Assembly (NCBI GenBank): GCA_020343755.1
Contig: CP070810.1
Location: 923,913-942,635, forward strand
Direction: 5' to 3'
Length of the DNA stretch: 18,723 nt
From: Dehalococcoidia bacterium
GTDB lineage: Bacteria > Chloroflexota > Dehalococcoidia > Dehalococcoidales > E44-bin46
Made by a program: the position numbers and the translations under genes. The stretch's first letter is position 1. Each line of letters opens with the position of its first letter. This document shows positions 8,435-14,380 of the stretch, piece by piece. A model generated the notes under the pieces. The model was not told the origin of the DNA and made no database searches. It saw nothing but the letters and a program-made list of their open reading frames with translations.

Positions 8435-9768
8435 TTCTTTACTGCCCTCTTAGCCAGCTCTCTCTTGGCTACCTTTATGTACTGGACTAGCGGTATGTTT
8501 GCCGGGCAGGCATAAGCGCAGGCTCCGCACTCAAAGCAGTCATCAATATAAGCCCCTTTGCACTCATCGTACCTGCCAGCCTTAGCATATCTAGCCAGCA
8601 AGGTAGGCATGAGATACATCGGGCAAACCTCTATGCACTTGCTACAGCTTATGCAGTCCTGCTCGTTTATCGGTATGCTTTCCTTTATGATTATGCCGTT
8701 CGTTCCCTTAATCACCGGAAAATCAAAGTCAAACTGGGAGAAACCCATCATCGGTCCGCCAAGGACGACCTCGTTGGCATTTCCCTCTATCCCTCCGCAG
8801 TAATCTATTAGGCTCCTTAGCGGGGTGCCGAACCTGACCAAAAGGTTCTTCGGGTTCTTAACCGCACCGGTAACGGTTACCACCCTCTCGACAAAGGGCT
8901 TACCTTCAACCACAGCATCGTGAATTGCCTTGGCTGTACTTACATTGTGGACAACCACGCCAACATGCAGCGGCAACCCACCGATGGGAACTTCTCTGCC
9001 CAATATCATTTTGGTCAGAATTTTTTCAGCACCCATCGGGTATTTCGATTTTAACGGCACTATCTTAAAATTATCTTTGAGCCCCATTGCCACTATCAGT
9101 TCTTCCATATAGTCTATGGCGTCTTCCTTGTTATCCTCTATGGCGATATAGATATTGTCGGGGGAGAGCACTTTGTTAATGATATTTAATCCAGAAAGCA
9201 CCTTTTCCCCGTATTCAAGCATTACCCTGTGGTCTGAAGTTATATAGGGCTCGCACTCGCAGCCGTTCAGGATAACAGTATCTATCTTGGTGTCCTTAGG
9301 TGGCGACAGCTTAACGTGGGTAGGAAAGGCGGCCCCACCAAGTCCGACTAAACCAGCGTCTCTTACCCTGGCTAAAATCTCCTTTACCGAAAGGTCCTCA
9401 GGGTTCTTAGGTGGTTCAAGTTTTATCCATTCATCTGCCCCATCGGAGGTCACAATCAGAGCCTCTACCAGCTGGGCGGTGGGAGGATTTACCACCATGG
9501 TGGTACCAGATATTTCACCGGATATTGTGGCGTGAACCGGAGCGTTGACAAACTTGTCTGAATCGCCTATCTTCTGGCCGGTCAGTACTTTATCTCCCCT
9601 CTTGACCACAGCTTCACACGGTGCTCCTATATTCTGGTGCAGAGGGAGGATTGCCTTTTCCGGTAGCGGTGCCCGCTCAATCTGTTTTTTGGCGGTCAAC
9701 TTGTTCTCAGGCACCTTCACTCCATAAGGTGTGCCCTTCTTTTTAAGCCTTATACCCAAGATATTCAT
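8431..9768 (-). CDS. rnfC: Electron transport complex subunit RnfC (NADH/FMN/Fe-S protein)
   Basis: RnfC is the cytoplasmic subunit that exchanges electrons with NAD(H). This 445-residue protein has an N-terminal barrel-sandwich domain, a Complex-I-51K-like nucleotide and FMN domain with GLVGLGGAAFPT at residues 139-150 and NGCECEPY at 168-175, and a SLBB-type domain. It ends with two [4Fe-4S] motifs: C372/C375/C378/C382-P and C411/C414/C417/C421-P. There is no long alanine/lysine-rich C-terminal extension like that of some proteobacterial RnfC. It starts one base after the apbE stop and its stop overlaps rnfD. Confidence 0.96.
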   Translation of the reverse strand: MNILGIRLKKKGTPYGVKVPENKLTAKKQIERAPLPEKAILPLHQNIGAPCEAVVKRGDKVLTGQKIGDSDKFVNAPVHATISGEISGTTMVVNPPTAQLVEALIVTSDGADEWIKLEPPKNPEDLSVKEILARVRDAGLVGLGGAAFPTHVKLSPPKDTKIDTVILNGCECEPYITSDHRVMLEYGEKVLSGLNIINKVLSPDNIYIAIEDNKEDAIDYMEELIVAMGLKDNFKIVPLKSKYPMGAEKILTKMILGREVPIGGLPLHVGVVVHNVSTAKAIHDAVVEGKPFVERVVTVTGAVKNPKNLLVRFGTPLRSLIDYCGGIEGNANEVVLGGPMMGFSQFDFDFPVIKGTNGIIIKESIPINEQDCISCSKCIEVCPMYLMPTLLARYAKAGRYDECKGAYIDDCFECGACAYACPANIPLVQYIKVAKRELAKRAVKK

Positions 9769-9769
9769 C

Positions 9770-10774
9770 TCATTGCCTTTGAATTAGATAGTTAGATAGT
9801 CCGGAGGAGTAGTGTATTACCCGGCTGGGGTCCACTATCAGGCACTCAACATCATCCAGCGATTCAACCAACTCCATGCCGTTGTCAGGTCCCATAACAA
9901 AAACCCCGGTGGCTAGGGCATCAGCGTGGGTGCAGTTTTCGGCTACTATAGTGACGCTGATGCACTCATTGGCTGAATAGCCTGTCTTGGGGTTGATTAT
10001 ATGACCGGCTGTCTTCTCCGGGTCAAAGTATCTTTCGTAGTTTCCCGATGTGCATACGGCTTTATCCGAGACATTAAAGTTAGCCAGGCACTGGCTGGTA
10101 TCGTCTGGGTTGGCCAGGGCAATGTTCCACGGCTCTTGGTTTGGCTTGGGACCTAGCGTCGCCATGTCTCCCCCAGCATTCACCAGGGCATATTTGATGC
10201 CCATATTTCCGAGAACTTCTAGCGCCTCGTCCACGGCGTAGCCTTTAGCGATTCCACCAAGGGTGATTTTCATGCCCTCTACCGTGAAGTATATCCGGTT
10301 ACCCTCAATACCTATCTTATCCCAACCGGTGAGCCCCATCGTCTGGTCTATCCTGCTTTGCTGAACTTCTTTAGTCTCTTTCCATAAGCCACCCGCCCAC
10401 AGGTCTAACAGTGGTTGAATGGTTATATCGAAACACCCATCGGTCATTTGGCTGTAATCTCGGGACATAGTTAGCAGTTGCAAAAGGTCGTCAGAGGCTG
10501 CATCCACATATCCATCTCGGTTAAGTTGGAACGCCTCACTTTGTTCATCAAATATTGAGGCTATCCTCTCTATTTCTTCCATTCGAGCAAAGGCAGCACT
10601 TATCGCCGCTTCGGCAGTTTTCTCATCCGAGTAAACAGTGATGGTGACGAAGGTATCCATCATATCGCGGGTGTCTTCGAACTTCATTAGGGGCTTTGTG
10701 ATACAACTAGTGGTTCCAAGGAACACAGTGAGGAGTATTAGAAGACCTGCTATAACCTGATGAAACCTTTTCAT
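9770..10774 (-). CDS. apbE: FAD:protein FMN transferase ApbE (lipoprotein)
   Basis: ApbE transfers FMN from FAD to a threonine of target flavoproteins, here most likely RnfG and RnfD. This 334-residue protein has a lipoprotein-like signal peptide with a hydrophobic core (residues 8-20) and a candidate lipid-modified C24 (TTSC), so it would act outside the membrane where the RnfG domain lies. Family motifs are complete: GGIAKGYAVD at 173-182, NAGGDMATLG at 199-208, HIINPKTGYSA at 258-268 and HADALATG at 283-290, with the metal-binding D285 and T289. The ATG is preceded by GGGAGGG. It is the first gene of the rnf operon and sits behind a leader with an apparent terminator hairpin. Confidence 0.95.
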   Translation of the reverse strand: MKRFHQVIAGLLILLTVFLGTTSCITKPLMKFEDTRDMMDTFVTITVYSDEKTAEAAISAAFARMEEIERIASIFDEQSEAFQLNRDGYVDAASDDLLQLLTMSRDYSQMTDGCFDITIQPLLDLWAGGLWKETKEVQQSRIDQTMGLTGWDKIGIEGNRIYFTVEGMKITLGGIAKGYAVDEALEVLGNMGIKYALVNAGGDMATLGPKPNQEPWNIALANPDDTSQCLANFNVSDKAVCTSGNYERYFDPEKTAGHIINPKTGYSANECISVTIVAENCTHADALATGVFVMGPDNGMELVESLDDVECLIVDPSRVIHYSSGLSNYLIQRQ

Positions 10775-10812
10775 GCATTTCCCTCCCTAACTTTCACTGG
10801 AATATGCCGGTC

Positions 10813-10851
10813 AAAATAAAGCGCCTATAGCACTTGGCAGGCTATAAACGC
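10813..10851 (-). terminator. Leader hairpin with U-tract upstream of apbE (possible attenuator)
   Basis: On the minus strand, GCGTTTATAGC (10851-10841) pairs with GCTATAGGCGC (10831-10821) to give an 11-bp stem with two G-U pairs and a 9-base loop. TTTATTTT follows directly (10820-10813). This is the form of an intrinsic terminator. It lies between the predicted promoter (10889-10916) and the apbE start (10774), with no minus-strand gene visible upstream of it. Conditional termination of the apbE-rnf transcript is the simplest explanation. Confidence 0.55.
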
Positions 10852-10888
10852 TTATGGTTTGGCTCTGTTATTTTCACAGCACTAGGCT

Positions 10889-10916
10889 ATTTTAACAGAA
10901 AATAATATAAAATCAA
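10889..10916 (-). promoter_or_regulatory. Predicted sigma-70 promoter for apbE-rnfCDGEAB
   Basis: On the minus strand: TTGATT (10916-10911), a 16-base spacer, then TAAAAT (10894-10889) preceded by TGT, giving an extended -10. The transcript would start near 10882 and have a leader of about 108 bases. This is the best minus-strand match in the gap between apbE and the divergent small ORFs. Confidence 0.6.
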
Positions 10917-10965
10917 CACCCATACAATCAGCCTACTGCGGATTCAGGTTTGTTATCACCTTTAT

Positions 10966-10995
10966 TTGCCATTTACTTATTTCGTGGTGTATGAT
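10966..10995 (+). promoter_or_regulatory. Possible promoter for the small-ORF pair
   Basis: TTGCCA (10966-10971), an 18-base spacer and TATGAT (10990-10995). The start would be about 50 bases before the GTG at 11050. The match is moderate and unsupported by other evidence; the intervening bases hold no other recognisable gene. Confidence 0.35.
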
Positions 10996-11049
10996 GAAGT
11001 TTGATATTTATTAGCCGAGCCAGCAAGCTGGATTTGGAGGTGGATAGTT

Positions 11050-11172
11050 GTGAATAGAACCAGGGGCTTTGTTAATTTGAATAGATTTAAGTCGGGTAGG
11101 GCTATCAAAAAGCTCACTAAGTCGTTATATACTAAGGGTGAAAATAAACCGAAGAAAGTGAAGGTTAAATAA
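11050..11172 (+). CDS. Hypothetical small basic protein (40 aa)
   Basis: I do not recognise this family. A GTG start follows GGAGG (11036-11040) at a 9-base spacing, a much better site than a chance ORF would have. The 40-residue product is strongly basic: Lys and Arg make up about a third of residues, concentrated in the C-terminal half (ENKPKKVKVK), with almost no acidic residues. There is no membrane segment and no cysteine. Its TAA stop shares one base with the ATG of the next small ORF (TAATG), so the two are probably translated together. It could bind nucleic acid or anionic lipid, but that is inference from charge only. It is divergent from apbE. Confidence 0.5.
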   Translation: MNRTRGFVNLNRFKSGRAIKKLTKSLYTKGENKPKKVKVK

Positions 11173-11267
11173 TGGATAAGCGCCGCCGCACTCTGTACAT
11201 TTTACTGGGGGTTGGTATTGCGGTACTTTGTGTTGGTTTAGTTTTTTTGTTTAATTACTTGGGCTGA
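11172..11267 (+). CDS. Hypothetical single-span membrane microprotein (31 aa)
   Basis: I do not recognise this family. The 31-residue product begins MDKRRR, then has a continuous hydrophobic stretch (about residues 8-28, rich in Leu, Val, Gly and Ile) and ends NYLG. The positive-inside rule predicts a cytoplasmic N-terminus. The ATG overlaps the stop of the preceding small ORF by one base, and there is no separate ribosome binding site, as expected for a coupled pair. Size and shape fit regulatory microproteins or type I toxin-like peptides, and also a small subunit of a membrane complex; nothing in the sequence decides between these. Confidence 0.5.
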   Translation: MDKRRRTLYILLGVGIAVLCVGLVFLFNYLG

Positions 11268-11293
11268 AACCCAGCCGGGGTAAATGGTATATT

Positions 11294-11302
11294 TGATACA
11301 AT
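11294..11302 (+). promoter_or_regulatory. Possible extended -10 promoter for the 228-aa membrane protein
   Basis: TGA-TACAAT matches an extended -10 element. No convincing -35 hexamer lies 17 bases upstream. A start near 11309 would place the hairpin at 11319-11341 at the beginning of the leader. Confidence 0.3.
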
Positions 11303-11318
11303 GATTAATCTACTGGTC

Positions 11319-11341
11319 TGAGGGCACGAGAAGTGCCCTCA
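11319..11341 (+). other. Strong 9-bp hairpin between the small ORFs and the membrane protein gene
   Basis: TGAGGGCAC (11319-11327) and GTGCCCTCA (11333-11341) are perfect complements around the loop GAGAA. No T-run follows on either strand, so it is a poor intrinsic terminator. It may end or protect the small-ORF transcript, or fold in the leader of the downstream gene. Confidence 0.6.
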
Positions 11342-11400
11342 TTGTAGTTGGTAAACATTCCCCACACTAGAGTTGAATTTCCTCTAAATGGAGGTGTTAA

Positions 11401-12087
11401 ATGTCGAAGAAGTTATCGCCCAAGCAATTCTTCCTACTGCTGTATCTATCAACCGCAGCCCTTATTGTCATTCCCTTTTTGCTATCGGGGCGTCAAGATG
11501 TCATTAGAGTATTTTATGGCCTGCCTTTGTTCCTGTTGCCTTTCCCTATCATTTTTGCTACTTTTTTTGTTGTAGTAGCTATACCGCGCGCTCGGATGGC
11601 TCTTCGCCGGCTCGAAATCCCGACCAAGTATTCGCCTAAGCATTTCTTGCAACTGCTGTGGTTAACGGCTCAGGCCCTTATTCTAGACATCATGTTGCAC
11701 AATGGCATTTATGCTCTGGGTATTGCCTGTTTTGGCTGGGGCTTTTGGGATAGATTTGGAGATGAACCTGTCTTTTTCTTTATTGCTCTTACTGTTGTCC
11801 CCGCTGGTTTAATAGCTGGGGCGTTTGGTAGACTGTGGGACTGGTGTGTCGTCAAGCCCATAGAGGAAATGAAGGCTAAGGGTGTCCAGTTACCAACTGC
11901 CTGGCCCTATTTTGCCCCTTTCGCTAGCTATGGCTGGTTGTGGAAGTTCGGCAAGGGCATTGAGGCCATTACTGAGGGGAGAATTGGGGCGAGAAGGGTT
12001 TTCGCTTCCGTCTTTTTCCTGGGTATCGTTGGCTTTGTTATTATCCGGGCTATTATCCAGCGCCGATTGGCTAGGGTAGCTGCATAG
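11401..12087 (+). CDS. Hypothetical multi-span membrane protein with internal duplication
   Basis: This 228-residue protein has about five hydrophobic segments (residues 10-28, 38-60, 84-110, 123-145 and 200-217). I cannot name its family. Residues 6-23 and 78-95 are alike (10 of 18 identical; both start SPK-x-F and end with A-L-I), and the DNA is similar too, so an ancestral unit was probably duplicated. The segment SYGWLWKFGKGIEAITEGRI (about 176-195) faintly recalls DUF4234-type membrane proteins, which is a weak impression. The ATG has GGAGG at 11390-11394 with 6-base spacing. The C-terminus is basic (QRRLARVAA). It has no obvious operon partner: small ORFs lie upstream and nadK, with its own promoter, downstream. 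Confidence 0.75.
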   Translation: MSKKLSPKQFFLLLYLSTAALIVIPFLLSGRQDVIRVFYGLPLFLLPFPIIFATFFVVVAIPRARMALRRLEIPTKYSPKHFLQLLWLTAQALILDIMLHNGIYALGIACFGWGFWDRFGDEPVFFFIALTVVPAGLIAGAFGRLWDWCVVKPIEEMKAKGVQLPTAWPYFAPFASYGWLWKFGKGIEAITEGRIGARRVFASVFFLGIVGFVIIRAIIQRRLARVAA

Positions 12088-12118
12088 TTCCCTCCCGCTA
12101 CAGAGCTAAACCTTAACC

Positions 12119-12147
12119 TTGACGCTCTAGCTTGCCGATGTTACACT
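12119..12147 (+). promoter_or_regulatory. Predicted promoter for the nadK operon
   Basis: TTGACG (12119-12124), a 17-base spacer, and TACACT (12142-12147) preceded by TGT (extended -10). The start would be near 12154, leaving a 40-base leader before the nadK ATG. Confidence 0.6.
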
Positions 12148-12193
12148 TGGCTTGTTTCTAGAAGCACGTTTTCATTTTACCAGGGGGTAGTCT

Positions 12194-13018
12194 ATGAAAA
12201 GGATTGGCATTCTCTATCACCCGATGATTGAGGCTGCCCATAGTCTGACTGAAAAACTAGAAGAGTTTCTAGCCTCAATGGGTGTTTCTGTGTGGCTATG
12301 CTCAGCTTGGGAGGGGGAGAAGGCAAGGGCTCAGGTAAACAATACCGATTTGATTCTTAGTATCGGTGGCGATGGCACAATTCTACGGGCGGCTCAAGCC
12401 GTGGTTCCTAGTCTGATCCCTATTACTGGGATAAATCTAGGCAAGCTAGGATTTATGACTGAACTTAGTGCTGATGAGGCGATGGCCAAGCTGCCAGCCT
12501 TACTGGCAGGAGAAGGTTGGATTGATGAGCGGGCTCTACTTGAGGCAGAGCTTTCGGGTGAGAAGTCTTCTCCATTTTATGCCTTGAATGATGTGGTGAT
12601 AGCCCGGGGAGCAGCCGCTCGAACCGTCCGTATAGAAGCTAGCGTTGATGGTGAGGCACTGACCACCTATAGGGGTGACGGGGTAATTGTGGCTACAGCC
12701 ACTGGCAGCACTGGTTATTCACTGGCAGCCGGTGGCCCTATCCTTCATCCACAGGCTAAGGAGTTTCTGCTGCTGCCGATATTACCTCACCTTAGTTCAG
12801 CTTATACTCTGGTATTACCATCCACAGTAGTAGTTACCTTGCGTGTCAGTGCTGCTTACCAGGCATCACTGAGTATTGATGGTCACATAAATCTAACCTT
12901 ATCCAGCGGGGCTATAGTTACCGTAAAGCATAGTTCTATTAGGACTCGATTTTTGAGAATTCATCCCGAGACCTCTTTCTATGGCTCTCTGGAGAAACGG
13001 TTGAAAGGAAAGCAGTAG
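12194..13018 (+). CDS. nadK: NAD kinase (ATP-NAD kinase)
   Basis: NAD kinase phosphorylates NAD+ to NADP+ in the cytoplasm. This 274-residue protein has the catalytic GGDGT motif at residues 58-62, NLGKLGFM at 81-88, LNDVVI at 131-136 and the glycine-rich stretch with ATATGSTGYSLAAGGP at 167-182, all diagnostic of the family. Length is typical. The ATG follows AGGGGG at a suitable distance. It heads a three-gene plus-strand unit in which the next two genes each start one base after the previous stop. A Nudix ADP-ribose hydrolase in the same unit fits a pyridine-nucleotide theme. Confidence 0.96.
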   Translation: MKRIGILYHPMIEAAHSLTEKLEEFLASMGVSVWLCSAWEGEKARAQVNNTDLILSIGGDGTILRAAQAVVPSLIPITGINLGKLGFMTELSADEAMAKLPALLAGEGWIDERALLEAELSGEKSSPFYALNDVVIARGAAARTVRIEASVDGEALTTYRGDGVIVATATGSTGYSLAAGGPILHPQAKEFLLLPILPHLSSAYTLVLPSTVVVTLRVSAAYQASLSIDGHINLTLSSGAIVTVKHSSIRTRFLRIHPETSFYGSLEKRLKGKQ

Positions 13019-13019
13019 G

Positions 13020-13481
13020 TTGAACAGAATAGAAAAAGCCAGAATCAGTGACGTACCCCAGATTCACGAGTTAATTAACTATTTTGCTGATAAGGGTGAG
13101 ATGCTGGCTCGTCCGCTAAGTGAAATATATGAAAATATCAGGGATTACTTTGTGGTTAGGCAGGGTGAGCGGGTAATCGCCTGTGCCGCGCTGCATGTTA
13201 TGTGGTCAGACCTAGCTGAGATAAAGTCAGTGGCGGTAGCTGCGGGAAGTCAGAGACAGGGGCTTGGCGACCGGCTAGCCGCGGCTTGTCTCGATGAGGC
13301 TAAGAGGCTTGGTATTCCGACTGTTTTTTGCCTGACCTATAAGCCAGCCTTTTTTGAGAGGCATGGCTTTTCTCAGTTAGATAAAATGGAGCTGCCACAC
13401 AAGGTCTGGGGAGAGTGTTACCGTTGCCCTAAATTTCCTAATTGTGACGAAGTAGCTCTTATCTGTCACTTGGAGGCTTAA
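13020..13481 (+). CDS. GNAT N-acetyltransferase, ArgA-like (short NAGS type)
   Basis: This 153-residue protein is a single GNAT domain. The acetyl-CoA loop Q-R-Q-G-L-G is at residues 78-83, following AEIKSVAV. DVPQIHELINYFADKGEMLARPLSEIYENIRDYFV near the N-terminus and LPHKVWGECYRCPKFPNCDE near the C-terminus match the small proteins annotated as N-acetylglutamate synthase, the first step of arginine synthesis. C133, C136 and C142 form a possible metal-binding cluster. The start is TTG, one base after the nadK stop, with AAAGGA upstream inside nadK. The ArgA assignment is by resemblance; other GNAT substrates are possible. Confidence 0.82.
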   Translation: MNRIEKARISDVPQIHELINYFADKGEMLARPLSEIYENIRDYFVVRQGERVIACAALHVMWSDLAEIKSVAVAAGSQRQGLGDRLAAACLDEAKRLGIPTVFCLTYKPAFFERHGFSQLDKMELPHKVWGECYRCPKFPNCDEVALICHLEA

Positions 13482-13482
13482 C

Positions 13483-14022
13483 TTGGCTGAGGAAAAGACG
13501 CTATCTAGCCAATTAATCTATGACGGGCGAGCAGTAAAGCTGCGGGTTGATAGTGTGCTGACGGCTGATGGCAGGGAAACCAAGCGAGAGATTGTGGAGC
13601 ATAGTGATTGTGTGGCTATTGTAGCTATTGATGGTAATAACAATGTCTTACTGGTTAATCAATTTCGTAAGTCGGTAGACAGGGAGCTATTAGAAATACC
13701 GGCTGGTGGTATTGAACCTGGTGAAGACCCAGTAGCTACCGTTCGCCGTGAATTACAGGAGGAGACAGGCTACCTCCCCAGAAAAGTGGAGAGGTTGGGT
13801 GGCTTCTACTCGACGCCTGGCTACTGCACTGAATACCTTTACCTTTATCTGGCTACTGACCTAATTCCTAGCCAGCTCCGTGCTGAGGATACCGCCAATA
13901 TTAGGTTAGTTCGGGTACCGGTTGGTCAGATTTCCAATCTTATAACCTCAGGTAGCATATGTGATGCCAAGAGCATTGCCGGCTTATTTACCTTCTTAGA
14001 ATATCAGAAATCTCTTGGCTGA
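13483..14022 (+). CDS. Nudix hydrolase, probable ADP-ribose pyrophosphatase
   Basis: The Nudix box G-x5-E-x7-R-E-L-x-E-E-x-G-Y is perfect at residues 75-97. The upstream part (FRKSVDRELLEIPAGG) and the downstream FYSTPGYCTEYLYLYLA are those of ADP-ribose pyrophosphatases (NudF/YqkG group), which cut ADP-ribose to AMP and ribose 5-phosphate. The protein is 179 residues, normal for the group. The TTG start has GGAGG 6 bases upstream inside the preceding gene and lies one base after its stop. The gene ends 4 bases from the end of the convergent HIT gene, and both stop regions lie in one hairpin. Confidence 0.92.
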   Translation: MAEEKTLSSQLIYDGRAVKLRVDSVLTADGRETKREIVEHSDCVAIVAIDGNNNVLLVNQFRKSVDRELLEIPAGGIEPGEDPVATVRRELQEETGYLPRKVERLGGFYSTPGYCTEYLYLYLATDLIPSQLRAEDTANIRLVRVPVGQISNLITSGSICDAKSIAGLFTFLEYQKSLG

Positions 14023-14035
14023 GTGATTAGCCAAG
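14014..14035. other. Inverted repeat spanning two convergent stop codons
   Basis: CTTGGCT (14014-14020) and AGCCAAG (14029-14035) are perfect complements around an 8-base spacer. The left arm holds the last codons of the Nudix gene and the right arm those of the HIT gene, so both proteins end Leu-Gly-stop. No T-run follows on either strand. Confidence 0.65.
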
Positions 14036-14380
14036 TGTGTCGGAAAGCTTTCTACCGCCGAGAAGATGCATATGAAGATGAGGCACTAACTGTCCCCCTT
14101 GCTTCCCGCAGTTTATCACCAGACGATACCCGCTTTCCGAAATGCCTTCCCTTCTGGCTAGCTGATTAGCCACGGTTACCATATCTCCGATAAGCGACGA
14201 CTCGGCTTCAGATAGGTGAGCCAGGGATGGAATGTGCTTTTTGGGGATAATAATCAGGTGGGTCGGTGACTGAGGATTAATATCACGGAAGGCAATCACT
14301 TTTTCATCCTGATAAAGGATTTCACCGGGCACTTTACCAGCTACAATTTGACAGAAAATACAACTCATTTCCCCCACCAT
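14027..14380 (-). CDS. HIT family nucleotide-binding hydrolase
   Basis: This is a small HIT-domain protein of 117 residues. The histidine triad reads HLHMHLL at residues 101-107, preceded by INCGKQGGQLVP. The N-terminal CIFCQIVAGKVPG and DINPQSPTHLIIIPKKHI are typical of Hint/HIT hydrolases that cleave nucleoside phosphoramidates or dinucleoside polyphosphates. Two starts are possible. ATG at 14380 has GGAGGG just upstream, though close. ATG at 14368 would give an ATGA overlap with the upstream stop and a protein starting MSCIFC, nearer the family norm. The gene lies at the end of the carboxyltransferase unit; such a link is not obviously functional. Confidence 0.93.
   Translation of the reverse strand: MVGEMSCIFCQIVAGKVPGEILYQDEKVIAFRDINPQSPTHLIIIPKKHIPSLAHLSEAESSLIGDMVTVANQLARREGISESGYRLVINCGKQGGQLVPHLHMHLLGGRKLSDTLG

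Noticed and set aside
10775..10890. FMN riboswitch before apbE
   Set aside because: The leader is too short, and the conserved junction sequences of the RFN element are absent; only a plain terminator-like hairpin is visible.
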